A stretch of 22,708 bases of DNA from an uncultured Porphyromonadaceae bacterium. GTDB taxonomy: Bacteria; Bacteroidota; Bacteroidia; Bacteroidales; Muribaculaceae. The notes under the pieces are model-generated. The model saw only the letters and a program-made list of their open reading frames with translations. It did no database searches and had not been told where the DNA came from. The translations under genes and the position numbers were made by a program. Within the stretch, counting starts at the first letter, position 1. Each line of letters starts with the position of its first letter. Below are positions 1 through 7,637 of this stretch, piece by piece. The stretch is from the NCBI GenBank assembly GCA_900544305.1, contig UQUV01000043.1:1-22708 (forward strand). The letters are read 5' to 3'.

Positions 1-748
1 TATCCGTAAATCCATTCAGATTGTCGGTACAGGTAATCAGTATATCCTGTACTCCACGCGCCTTTAAATCAGTCAGGACACCCATCCAGAAAGAAGAACT
101 CTCCGATTTTCCGACCCACATGCCAAGAACCTCTTTCAGGCCGTTCTGCTTCAGACCGACACAAAGATAGACGGTCTTGTTTATGATCTTCCCGTTATCC
201 CGTACCTTGAAGACGATACCGTCCATCCAGACTATCAGATAAACCGGGTCCAGAGGACGGTTCTGCCATTCTTGGGCCGCTTGATTTACCTTGTTTGTAA
301 TGATGGAAATGGCAGACGTGGAGAGTTCAATTTCATAAATCTCACGCATCTCTTCTTCTATGTCAGAAACGCTCATTCCTTTGGCATATAGGGAGATAAC
401 AAGCTTTTCTATCGAAAGTCCACGGCTTTCATGCTTGGGCACTGCTATCGGCTCAAACTGACCATTGCGATCACGGGGGATAGAGATGACGGCTTCTCCA
501 TGTTCGGTCTGGATTTTCTTCGGATAGCTACCATTGCGTGAATTGCCACTGTTATTACCGGCCACGGAATTCTTTTCATAACCCAAATGGGCATCCATTT
601 CACCTTCAAGCATCTTCTCTAAGACTTGCGCATGCAACTGCTTCAGGAACCTGCTTACATCGGCTTCTGTCTTGAACTGACTAATAAACTCCTTGCTTAA
701 AACCTCATCAGGCACTACTTGATTCTTTTCTTTCATGTTCTTCTTCAT
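1..748 (-). CDS. IS256-family (mutator-type) transposase, N-terminal 249 residues, runs off window
   Basis: DDE-type transposase that would move the insertion sequence it lies in. I translated the minus strand from the ATG at 748 and found an open frame of 249 residues to the window edge. IS256 hallmarks are visible: the EMDAHLGYEKN segment (residues 50-60), the NSRNGSYPKKIQ segment (69-80), VPKHESRGLSIEKLVISLYAKGMSV (103-127, read as a family signature), the first catalytic Asp in VWMDGI (D176) and the second in TCTDNLNG (D242). The third catalytic residue (Glu) lies beyond the window. Full-length family members are about 400 residues, so roughly 60% is here. A second in-frame ATG at 736 is possible. 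There are no stops or frameshifts in the visible part, so the element may be intact. The family assignment is confident; the specific IS name is not known to me. Confidence 0.93.
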   Translation of the reverse strand, partial: MKKNMKEKNQVVPDEVLSKEFISQFKTEADVSRFLKQLHAQVLEKMLEGEMDAHLGYEKNSVAGNNSGNSRNGSYPKKIQTEHGEAVISIPRDRNGQFEPIAVPKHESRGLSIEKLVISLYAKGMSVSDIEEEMREIYEIELSTSAISIITNKVNQAAQEWQNRPLDPVYLIVWMDGIVFKVRDNGKIINKTVYLCVGLKQNGLKEVLGMWVGKSESSSFWMGVLTDLKARGVQDILITCTDNLNGFTD

Positions 749-802
749 TTTGCAAATGTATAAAATTAAAAATACGAGACTCATTTCTGAATCCCGTATT
801 TC

Positions 803-829
803 CATTTACACAAAATATTTTATAGTGCC
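803..829. repeat. Candidate terminal inverted repeat of the IS256-family element
   Basis: The + strand reads ccatttacacaaaatatttt then atagtgc, ending about 20 bp before the stop codon of the neighbouring gene. IS256-type ends commonly carry ttacacaaaa-like cores with a few extra bases to the tip. Only one end is visible, so this is an inference from resemblance. Confidence 0.45.
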
Positions 830-851
830 TTTGTTTAGAATTTTTTGTTAT

Positions 852-2159
852 TTAGTTGTTCTTTTGTTTCAAATAGTTCTGTTCGATAATTTCTCCAATG
901 ATTTTGCAGCATCCGTCCACTCCGAAAAGACTGCTGTCGAGGCAGAGGTCGTAGTGCGAAGCGTCGTTCCAAATGGCACCGGTGTATGTCCGGTAATGGT
1001 TGGCGCGACCGTGGTCGGTGTGCTTCAGCTTTTCGACTGCCTTGTCTTCCGGCTCGTGGTATTCCACGGTGGCGCGCTTCAGCTTGCTGTCGTAGTCGGC
1101 GTGGATAAACACCTTGAAGCAGTTCTTGAAATCGCGCAGCACGTAGTCGGCACAACGTCCGATAATGATGCACGACTGTTCGGATGCCAGCTTGCGGATG
1201 ATGCGGCTTTGTGTCACGAACAGTGCATCGTCCTTCGAAAGGCTGTTTTCCAACGGAACGGAATAGTCCTGCATAATCATTTCGTAGAGCAGGCTGCTCG
1301 GAATGTTCTGTTCGCGCGACTCAACAAAATCGGGGCTCAGGCCTTCGCTTTTTGCCGCCATGTCGATGAGTTCGCGGTCGTAGAACGGAATGCCGAAATG
1401 CTGTGCCAACTACTTTCCGATTTCCCGTCCGCCACTGCCGTATTCGCGTGCAATGGTGATGACGAAATGTCCGTTGTCGGCCGGGACGGCTTCCGTTTCG
1501 CTTCCGGCAGGTGTATCAGCGGTCAGATAGCGGTTGACGAATGCCAGACGGCGGTTGAAATAGCGGGCAAACATTCCCACGATGACAGCCGCAACGATGG
1601 TGCCTTCGCGCACTCCCATGACTTCGCCGTAGAGCAGCAGCGACACGATGACGGCCGCTACCATCAATGACGAGTCGAAGAATATTTTCACCATGCCGAA
1701 CTCTTTTTTCTTTTTCAGGCTGATAGCCTGCACAAAAGCCTCGCCCGAGAGCATGACCACGTTGGCGATAACCTCCATGCTGACACCCAGTCCGAGAATG
1801 GCGCAACCGACAACCAATACGACGAGCTGAAGGGTGTAGCTGTCGGGATTTACCCAGGACAGCAGTATCATCGAGAAATCGATGAACACGCCGAAAAGCA
1901 CCGAAATCGGCAGCTGTAGCCATTCGCGCTGCTTGAAATCCTTTTTCAAAATCAGCATTTGTCCGGCAATGAGGAAAAGGTTGAGGATGAACGTGAGCGT
2001 TCCCAATGAAATAGGACAGTTAAGGCTTATTGTATAAGGAAGGCTGGATATGGGCGATGAGCCTAAATTTGCCTTGATGATGCAACAAATGCCTAAAGAG
2101 TTGACAAAAAGTCCGATAATGAACAATATGTACCTTCTAACTAATTCCTTTATTTTCAT
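852..2159 (-). pseudogene. YczE-like membrane protein fused to cytidylate-kinase-like domain, split by an in-frame TAG
   Basis: The frame from the ATG at 2159 runs 249 codons to a TAG at 1410-1412 and then continues open in the same frame for 185 codons to a TAA at 852-854. Residues 1 to about 215 are a multi-pass membrane domain of the YczE/DUF6198 type, with an ANLGSSPISSLPYTIS segment near 30-45. Residues about 230-249 begin a cytidylate-kinase-like domain (VITIAREYGSGGREIGK, a glycine-rich nucleotide loop). After the amber codon the domain resumes (LAQHFGIPFYDRELI, then CIIIGRCADYVL and HADYDSKLKR). Such fusions are known in Bacteroidales, so the stop most likely replaces one sense codon, for example CAG or AAG. 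The kinase half alone lacks its nucleotide loop and should be inactive, while the membrane half could still be made. Readthrough or an assembly error are alternatives. Substrate and role are unknown. Confidence 0.82.
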
Positions 2160-2190
2160 TCAAACCTAAACCTATTGAAAAAATTCTATG

Positions 2191-2198
2191 CAAAATTA
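2191..2198 (-). promoter_or_regulatory. Probable -7 element (TAATTTTG) for the YczE-kinase gene
   Basis: The minus strand reads TAATTTTG, a match to the Bacteroidota TAnnTTTG consensus, 32 bp before the ATG at 2159. No good TTTG lies about 20 bp further upstream, so the -33 half is weak. Confidence 0.5.
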
Positions 2199-2243
2199 CA
2201 TTCTTCTCTTTTGGGATGATTTGTCTGTAGAAGTCAATTTTTG

Positions 2244-2274
2244 TTGTCTGTAAGCGTCAAAAAGTGTATTTTTG
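2244..2274 (+). promoter_or_regulatory. Probable promoter of the AraC-type regulator gene
   Basis: TATTTTTG at 2267-2274 matches TAnnTTTG, with TTG at 2244-2246 giving a 20-bp spacer. Transcription would start near 2281, about 100 nt before the preferred start codon at 2381. The element lies within 80 bp of the divergent -7 of the YczE-kinase gene, so a regulator bound here could affect both. Confidence 0.55.
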
Positions 2275-2380
2275 TAGTCGGTGAAGGTTTGGAAATATCG
2301 TTAGTTAAGCTAAATAGCGGTTCTGTATGTGGTTCAGCCAGATCCATTTTTTCGGCCTTCGTGTTTGCTGTTTGGATGAC

Positions 2381-3205
2381 ATGAGAAAAGAGAAAGGTAT
2401 AATATTAAGTTCGGAAGCTCCCTTTTTTGCTTCGATATACGATAGTGTGACACAGCGTGAACTGTATGAACGCCATTTTAAACTGATGCGTGTTGTGTCG
2501 GGAAAAGCGGTGTTGAGAGCCGGTCGGCAAACGATTGTGTTGAGAGCCGGCGACTATGCGTTTGTCACTCCCGGTGGATTTTCGAAAATCCGTATGTCGC
2601 CCGAAGGCGGCAAGCTTTTCCGGCTGGTGGGTTTGAACTTTACAGACAAATTTCTGTCTGACTATCAACGGCGGAATGCCGTTGCCGTGCGCAGCACTTC
2701 GGGAAAGCTCCGGTGTTTTGAAAAACTGAAGTCCGAACCGTGGCTTGAGGCGCTGTTTCTCTCGCTTAATTATTGTCTTGAAGCCGCCGACTTGCCCGAT
2801 AAGGAACTGGTGGAAATGAAGCTGTGCGAGTGCATGCACATTCTTTCCGAACGGTATCTCGAAGAATTTTCCGTCTTTTTTGTCGGCACGGGCCGTCAGC
2901 GGATGGATTTGGAAACATTCTTGAACGAGAACTACATGTATAATGCGCCGCTTGTGCGCTTTGCCGAACTGTCGGGAAGAAGTCTTTCGACGTTTCGTCG
3001 CGAATGTCAGGAACGTTTCGGCATGTCGCCCGGCGAATGGATACAGCGGAAAAGGCTTGAGCGGGCCTATGCCCGTTTGCAGGCAGGCGAACGCCCGTCC
3101 GACATTTATTGGGAACTCGGCTTTGTCACGCTTGCCCATTTCTCCCGAAAATTCAAGGAACGCTACGGATTCCCTCCCTCGCAAGCCGCAGAAAAAGACA
3201 GATAA
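2381..3205 (+). CDS. AraC-family transcriptional regulator
   Basis: Predicted one-component DNA-binding regulator of about 274 residues. The N-terminal half carries a cupin-like sensing domain, with the typical run of beta strands around SGKAVLRAG, LRAGDYAFVTPGG and the following GLNF segment. The C-terminal 100 residues are the double helix-turn-helix: LVRFAELSGRSLSTFRREC for the first HTH, then FGMSPGEWIQRKRLERAYA and WELGFVTLAHFSRKFKERYG for the linker helix and second HTH. An upstream ATG at 2327 is in frame but would add a hydrophobic, cysteine-containing 18-residue tail unlike the family, so I prefer 2381. It is divergent from the YczE-kinase gene, a common arrangement for a local regulator, but its effector and targets cannot be read from the sequence. 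Confidence 0.9.
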   Translation: MRKEKGIILSSEAPFFASIYDSVTQRELYERHFKLMRVVSGKAVLRAGRQTIVLRAGDYAFVTPGGFSKIRMSPEGGKLFRLVGLNFTDKFLSDYQRRNAVAVRSTSGKLRCFEKLKSEPWLEALFLSLNYCLEAADLPDKELVEMKLCECMHILSERYLEEFSVFFVGTGRQRMDLETFLNENYMYNAPLVRFAELSGRSLSTFRRECQERFGMSPGEWIQRKRLERAYARLQAGERPSDIYWELGFVTLAHFSRKFKERYGFPPSQAAEKDR

Positions 3206-3288
3206 GCCAGTCTGGGATGTCGCCACTGGAATTCCGTAAAATAAACAAGGCGAAAACGGCGGGGGAATGATTTTTGGCAGAAAAATTG

Positions 3289-3296
3289 TAACTTTG
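3289..3296 (+). promoter_or_regulatory. Probable -7 element (TAACTTTG) for queA
   Basis: TAACTTTG matches the TAnnTTTG consensus and ends 20 bp before the queA start codon. This implies a short leader. No well-spaced -33 TTTG is visible. Confidence 0.55.
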
Positions 3297-3316
3297 CGGA
3301 CTAATTAATTTGAACG

Positions 3317-4540
3317 ATGGCAAACGTACAGGACATAAGAATTGAGGATTACAACTATCCGCTGCCGGATGAACGCATTGCGAAACATCCGATTGAAGAA
3401 CGCGACAAATGCAAGCTGCTTTACTATAAGGGCGGCAAGATTGAGGAGCATGTTTTCAACGAGATTACGGATTTGTTGCCGGAAAATTCTACGTTGGTCT
3501 ACAACAATACGCGTGTAATCAATGCCCGCCTGCGTTTCCGCAAGCCGGGCGGAGGTGCGCTGATTGAGATTTTCTGTCTGGAACCGCTGATGCCGCGAGA
3601 CTATGCACAGGTTTTTGCCACTACTTCTGAATGTACGTGGCTGTGCTTCGTGGGCAATTCAAAACGCTGGAAAACGGGTGCGCTTACCCTGCCGTTGACT
3701 GTCGACGGCGAAACGGTGACGCTCAGTGCCGAACGCGACGGACAGAGCGGCAATGCCTTTAAAATCCGTTTCTCCTGGGATAATCCACAGGTAACGTTTG
3801 CATCGATTCTCGACGCTGTCGGCGAAATTCCTATTCCTCCATATCTGAACCGCAGTACGGAACCCAGCGATTCGCAGGACTATCAGACCGTGTATTCGCA
3901 TATCGAAGGTTCGGTGGCTGCTCCTACGGCAGGGCTGCATTTCACGCAGGAAGTGCTCGATGCCATCAGCCGTCGCGGCATTGCCCGAAAGGAACTGACG
4001 CTGCACGTCGGGGCTGGCACATTCCAGCCGGTGAAATCCGACGTTATCGGTGGACACGAAATGCACACGGAATTTATTTCCGTGACGCGCGAGTTGATTG
4101 ACAGCCTGATCAACGCTCCCGGCAAAATTATCGCTGTCGGCACGACTTCCGTGCGTACGCTTGAAAGTCTTTACTATATTGGTGTGGAACTGCATCGTCA
4201 TCCCGAAGATCCGCAGACGGCACTGCATGTGCGCCAGTGGATACCTTATGAGTACGACAACAGCCTGTCGACGCGCGAATCGCTTCAGGCAATTGCCGAC
4301 TACATGGACCGTAACGGAATGGAACACCTGGTGGGTAGCACGCAGGTAATCATCGCGCCGGGTTATACGTTCCATGTGGTGGATGGAATTGTCACCAACT
4401 TCCACCAGCCGCAGTCAACGCTCCTGCTGCTTGTTTCGGCATTCGTGGATGGCGACTGGAAAAACATCTACGACTACGCTCTCGCCCATGACTTCCGCTT
4501 CCTCAGCTACGGCGACAGCTCCCTGCTGATGCGGGATTAA
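3317..4540 (+). CDS. queA: S-adenosylmethionine:tRNA ribosyltransferase-isomerase (QueA)
   Basis: Transfers and isomerises the ribosyl group of S-adenosylmethionine onto 7-aminomethyl-7-deazaguanine at position 34 of tRNA, giving epoxyqueuosine, the next-to-last step of queuosine synthesis; cytoplasmic. Family landmarks are clear: DYNYPLPDERIAKHPIEERD at the N-terminus, VYNNTRVINARL, GEIPIPPYLNR, YQTVYS followed by GSVAAPTAGLHFT, LHVGAGTFQPV, HTEF, and IVTNFHQPQSTLLLLVSAF near the end. At 407 residues it is longer than the roughly 350-residue E. coli type. Bacteroidota often carry a longer QueA-like form, so it could be a paralogue rather than the sole QueA. The gene has its own likely promoter and a strong terminator, so it is probably monocistronic. 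No other queuosine genes are in the window. Confidence 0.92.
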   Translation: MANVQDIRIEDYNYPLPDERIAKHPIEERDKCKLLYYKGGKIEEHVFNEITDLLPENSTLVYNNTRVINARLRFRKPGGGALIEIFCLEPLMPRDYAQVFATTSECTWLCFVGNSKRWKTGALTLPLTVDGETVTLSAERDGQSGNAFKIRFSWDNPQVTFASILDAVGEIPIPPYLNRSTEPSDSQDYQTVYSHIEGSVAAPTAGLHFTQEVLDAISRRGIARKELTLHVGAGTFQPVKSDVIGGHEMHTEFISVTRELIDSLINAPGKIIAVGTTSVRTLESLYYIGVELHRHPEDPQTALHVRQWIPYEYDNSLSTRESLQAIADYMDRNGMEHLVGSTQVIIAPGYTFHVVDGIVTNFHQPQSTLLLLVSAFVDGDWKNIYDYALAHDFRFLSYGDSSLLMRD

Positions 4541-4564
4541 TAAAGTTTGGCTCAAAATATACGT

Positions 4565-4600
4565 TTAAGGCTGCGATCCACGAGTGGAAAGCAGCCTTAA
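4565..4600 (+). terminator. Intrinsic terminator downstream of queA
   Basis: A perfect 10-bp stem, ttaaggctgc (4565-4574) with gcagccttaa (4591-4600), encloses a 16-nt loop and is followed by a T-rich run (ttgtttgtgt). It lies 25 bp after the queA stop codon. Confidence 0.75.
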
Positions 4601-4626
4601 TTGTTTGTGTGATAATGGAAAAGAAA

Positions 4627-4659
4627 TGTAATAATGTTATTAGTAATAAAGTTATTACA
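4627..4659. repeat. 33-bp imperfect palindrome upstream of the glutaredoxin-like gene
   Basis: TGTAATAA (4627-4634) pairs with TTATTACA (4652-4659), and TTATTA (4637-4642) pairs with TAATAA (4644-4649) around a single central G at 4643. Fourteen of 16 arm positions match. It is not followed by a T-run, so it looks more like a dyad operator than a terminator. Confidence 0.6.
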
Positions 4660-4685
4660 TGATGGTGGGGTAAGGGATTTTTATA

Positions 4686-4720
4686 TCATTGAACATTTTT
4701 TCTGCTCTCATTGAACATTT
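4686..4720. repeat. Direct repeat of tcattgaacattt, 22 bp apart
   Basis: Two identical 13-mers start at 4686 and 4708, about two helical turns apart, in the non-coding region before the glutaredoxin-like gene. They could be paired binding sites; no function is demonstrated. Confidence 0.55.
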
Positions 4721-4799
4721 AGCAGGATTTGAGGTATTCCTCTCGATGGAGCTTGAACTTCTTTTCCGATAAACGGGTTATACTGTAAAAACGGTAGCT

Positions 4800-5099
4800 A
4801 TGATAAAGATATATGGAATGGAGACGTGTCCGGACTGCACGTATGTGGAAGAACAGGTGAAGGGCAACGACAATTATCAGATTGTCGATATTGGCCGTCA
4901 TGTGAAATACCTGAAAGAGTTTTTGCGGTTGCGCGACCGCCTGCCTGTGTTCGACGAGGCGAAGAAGGCGGGTGCAGCCGGTATTCCCTGTTTTGTGCTG
5001 GACGACGGTACGGTAACGCTTACGCCTGAGGATGCAGGACTCCGTTCGCGCCCAGCCGGTGAAGGCGTGTTCTGCCGGATTGACGGAACGGGCTGTTAG
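4800..5099 (+). CDS. Small glutaredoxin-like protein
   Basis: A 99-residue protein with a thioredoxin/glutaredoxin-type active site: MIKIYGMETCPDC puts the redox pair at C10 and C13, and GIPCFVL supplies the cis-proline loop (P63), here followed by an extra cysteine C64. The spacing and short length fit the small glutaredoxin-related proteins of Bacteroidales, which are probably cytoplasmic dithiol oxidoreductases. The start is chosen at the ATG giving the canonical beta strand just before CPDC. The gene stands alone on the plus strand, ends directly against the purN stop codon, and has an upstream region rich in repeats but without a clean TAnnTTTG promoter. Its physiological partner is unknown. 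Confidence 0.82.
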   Translation: MIKIYGMETCPDCTYVEEQVKGNDNYQIVDIGRHVKYLKEFLRLRDRLPVFDEAKKAGAAGIPCFVLDDGTVTLTPEDAGLRSRPAGEGVFCRIDGTGC

Positions 5100-5669
5100 T
5101 TATTCTTTAAGGAGCCGGCGGATGACTTCCGGCAGATGGCGGTGTTCGAGTGCGTGGATACGTGCCACGAGCGTCTCAGGCGTGTCGTCGGGCGTAACTT
5201 CGCAGCGGAACCGTGCGATGATTTCTCCTCCGTCCACTTCCTCGGAAACGTAGTGGATGGTGATTCCGCTTTCCTTTTCTCCGGCTTCGATTACAGCACG
5301 GTGCACGTTCATGCCCCACATTCCCTTGCCTCCGAATTTCGGAAGCAGCGACGGGTGGAGGTTGATGATGCGGCGTTCGTAGGCCTTGACGATGCAGTCA
5401 GGGATGAAACTGGTGAATCCGGCAAGCACGATGAGGTCGATGTTGCGGTTTTGCAGCAGTTCCAATATGGGTTGCGGATTGCTTCGCCAGTCGGTACGCG
5501 GAAATATCTGCGTCGGAATGCCGAAGCGTTTCATTTTTTCAAGTACGGGTGCTTCTTCACGGTCGCAAAGCAATATATCGACGGCAATATGCTTGTCGCC
5601 TTCAAATTGGCGTGCGATGTTTTCGGCGTTTGAGCCGGTGCCTGAAGCTAAAATTGCAATGCGTTTCAT
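5100..5669 (-). CDS. purN: Phosphoribosylglycinamide formyltransferase (GAR transformylase)
   Basis: Transfers a formyl group from 10-formyltetrahydrofolate to glycinamide ribonucleotide in de novo purine synthesis; cytoplasmic. At 189 residues it has the usual PurN length. Visible motifs are the phosphate-binding loop ASGTGSNAENI (residues 8-18), the catalytic segment INLHPSLLPKF with N103 and H105, and the folate/catalytic segment SGITIHYVSEEVDGGEII with D146. It lies 26 bp downstream of the ABC exporter gene on the same strand with no obvious promoter between, so the two are likely co-transcribed. Its stop codon abuts the stop codon of the convergent glutaredoxin-like gene. Confidence 0.95.
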   Translation of the reverse strand: MKRIAILASGTGSNAENIARQFEGDKHIAVDILLCDREEAPVLEKMKRFGIPTQIFPRTDWRSNPQPILELLQNRNIDLIVLAGFTSFIPDCIVKAYERRIINLHPSLLPKFGGKGMWGMNVHRAVIEAGEKESGITIHYVSEEVDGGEIIARFRCEVTPDDTPETLVARIHALEHRHLPEVIRRLLKE

Positions 5670-5695
5670 AGTAATAAGGGCTTTATTTTAAGTTT

Positions 5696-7525
5696 TTAGA
5701 ATTTCTGCATGTCAACCAATCGCTTGTAGTAGCGGTTGAGGGCTATCAGTTCGTCGTGCGTACCGCGTTCCACGATTTTGCCTTCGTGCATTACGCAGAT
5801 AAGGTCGGCATTCTTGATGGTGGAAAGGCGGTGGGCAATGACAAGCGTCGTACGGTTCTTCATCAGTCGATCGAGCGCTTCCTGCACGAGACGTTCGCTT
5901 TCCGTGTCGAGAGCCGATGTCGCTTCGTCGAGAATCAGCAGCGGCGGGTTCTTCAGAATGGCGCGTGCAATGCTGATGCGCTGGCGTTGCCCGCCCGAAA
6001 GTTTGCAGCCGCGGTCGCCGATGTTGGAATCGTAGCCGTCCTCCGTAGCCATGATGAAGTCGTGGGCGTTTGCTATTTTTGCGGCTTCGATTACCTGTTC
6101 CATGGTAGCGTTTTCCACTCCGAACGTGATGTTGTTGTAGAAACTGTCGTTAAACAGGATGGCTTCCTGGTTCACGTTGCCCATCAGGGCGCGCAGGTCT
6201 TTCACGCGAATGTCGCGGATGTCGACGCCGTCAATGCTGATTTGTCCTTCGTTCACATCGTAGAAGCGCGGAAGCAGGTCGGCGAGTGTCGATTTTCCCG
6301 AACCCGACTGGCCCACGAGTGCAACCGTCTTGCCGAACGGGATTTCCAGAGAAACATCGTTGATTACCCATTCCGTGTTATATTTGAACCGCACATGGTC
6401 GTAGCGGATACAGCCTTCGCGCGTAGAAACCGTTTTCGGGTTTACCGGATCCTTGATAGGATTGTCGGAGCCGAGAATCTTGTCGACACGTTCCATGGAG
6501 GCCATACCTTTCTGGATGGCGTAGGCGGCTTTCGACAGGTCCTTCGCCGGGTTGATGATGCTGTAGAAAATCACCATATAGTAGATGAACGTCGGCGCGT
6601 CGATGATGTTTTCGCCCGAAAGAATCAGTGTACCTCCGAACCAAAGTACGATGGCAATGGTCAGTGTGCCGAGAAATTCGCTCATCGGGTGGGCGAGTGA
6701 CTGGCGGCGGGCAATGCGTACGGAGGTTTTGTAGAACTGGTAGTTTTCCGTGTGGAAACGTTCCTGCATTTTCTTTTCGGCATTGAATGCCTTGATGATA
6801 CGCAGGCCGCCGAGGGTTTCCTCGATGGTAGCCATCAGCGCACCCCACTGGTTTTGCGCTTCAAGCGAAGTGCGTTTCAATCGCTTTCCTACACGTCCCA
6901 TGATAAGACCCGCAATCGGAAGCAGGATGAACACGAAGAGCGTCAGCTCCCAACTGATGGTAATCATCATGACAAGGCACACGATAATCATAATCGGGTT
7001 CTTGAACATCATGTCGAGGGAAGCCATAATCGAGTTTTCGATTTCGGCAACGTCGCCTGACATGCGCGCCATCACATCACCTTTGCGTTCGCTGGTGAAA
7101 AATCCGATAGGCAGTCCTACGATTTTGTCGTAGACATAGTTGCGGATATCGCGCACGATACCGGCGCGTATAGGAATCAGGAAGTGCGAGCTGAGATAGG
7201 TGGCGCCCGTTTTCAGTCCGGTCATGAAAACAAGTATGACCGACAGGCCCATCAGTGTCATTGACGCGCCGAAACGGGTTTTGCAATAGTATGCTGCGTA
7301 GTAGAAGTTGTTGATTGCTACATCTTTAAGCGAAGCTGAATCCCATTCCATGAAATGATATACCACACCTTTGTCGCCCATGAAGAGCATTTCGAGGATA
7401 GGGATAATCAGTGCAAAAGAAAAGAGGGTAAGAAACGCTGCCAGAATGTTGAAGAAAATATTGAGAAACAAATATTTCTTGTAGGGTGGAACAAAGCGTT
7501 TCAGTACCTGGAAAAAGTCGTTCAT
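5696..7525 (-). CDS. MsbA-like ABC exporter (fused membrane and ATPase domains)
   Basis: A 609-residue half-transporter expected to work as an inner membrane homodimer. Residues about 15-340 form the six-helix ABC transmembrane domain, with an unusually long first periplasmic loop (about 50-85). Residues about 370-609 are the ATPase: Walker A GQSGSGKST (405-413), Q-loop Q453, signature LSGGQ (509-513), Walker B LLILDEATSALD (529-540) and switch His in AHRLS (H565). All catalytic residues are present. The domain order and closeness to lipid A flippase/multidrug exporters suggest a lipid or drug substrate, but the sequence does not decide which. It is upstream of purN in a probable two-gene unit and divergent from the outer membrane barrel gene. 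Confidence 0.92.
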   Translation of the reverse strand: MNDFFQVLKRFVPPYKKYLFLNIFFNILAAFLTLFSFALIIPILEMLFMGDKGVVYHFMEWDSASLKDVAINNFYYAAYYCKTRFGASMTLMGLSVILVFMTGLKTGATYLSSHFLIPIRAGIVRDIRNYVYDKIVGLPIGFFTSERKGDVMARMSGDVAEIENSIMASLDMMFKNPIMIIVCLVMMITISWELTLFVFILLPIAGLIMGRVGKRLKRTSLEAQNQWGALMATIEETLGGLRIIKAFNAEKKMQERFHTENYQFYKTSVRIARRQSLAHPMSEFLGTLTIAIVLWFGGTLILSGENIIDAPTFIYYMVIFYSIINPAKDLSKAAYAIQKGMASMERVDKILGSDNPIKDPVNPKTVSTREGCIRYDHVRFKYNTEWVINDVSLEIPFGKTVALVGQSGSGKSTLADLLPRFYDVNEGQISIDGVDIRDIRVKDLRALMGNVNQEAILFNDSFYNNITFGVENATMEQVIEAAKIANAHDFIMATEDGYDSNIGDRGCKLSGGQRQRISIARAILKNPPLLILDEATSALDTESERLVQEALDRLMKNRTTLVIAHRLSTIKNADLICVMHEGKIVERGTHDELIALNRYYKRLVDMQKF

Positions 7526-7549
7526 TATTAATATTGTTTAAAACTTTTG

Positions 7550-7557
7550 CAAATATA
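7550..7557 (-). promoter_or_regulatory. Probable -7 element (TATATTTG) for the ABC exporter-purN unit
   Basis: The minus strand reads TATATTTG 25 bp before the exporter start codon, matching TAnnTTTG. No TTTG is visible at the expected -33 spacing. Confidence 0.5.
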
Positions 7558-7610
7558 CGCACAAATAACCGTTTTGTCTATTTTGCGTCACAAATTCAAG
7601 TTAATTTAAT

Positions 7611-7618
7611 TACTTTTG
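7611..7618 (+). promoter_or_regulatory. Probable -7 element (TACTTTTG) for the outer membrane barrel gene
   Basis: TACTTTTG matches TAnnTTTG and lies 19 bp before the ATG at 7638, implying a short leader. The nearest TTTG upstream (7582-7585) is spaced about 25 bp away, somewhat too far. Confidence 0.45.
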
Positions 7619-7637
7619 AAGTCAAATTAACATTCAG

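Larger units (their letters stand above)
1..830 (-). mobile_element. IS256-family insertion sequence, transposase start-side end inside window
   Basis: The transposase gene starts at 748, and the short non-coding segment 749-830 carries what looks like the IS end. Read outward to inward from about 829, GGCACTATAAAATATTTTGT followed by GTAAATGG resembles the IS256-type termini, which characteristically contain a GTGTAAA core. A small imperfect hairpin (aatacgag/cccgtatt, about 771-800) lies between terminus and gene. The exact boundary and target duplication cannot be fixed because the other end is outside the window. Confidence 0.6.

Noticed and set aside
735..1670. A 311-codon open frame on the plus strand
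   Set aside because: It runs antisense across the amber-split kinase gene, has a low-complexity Val/His/Phe-rich translation and matches no family; it is a shadow frame.
2405..3226. A 273-codon open frame on the minus strand
   Set aside because: Antisense to the AraC regulator, whose motifs are unmistakable; the translation shows no domain.
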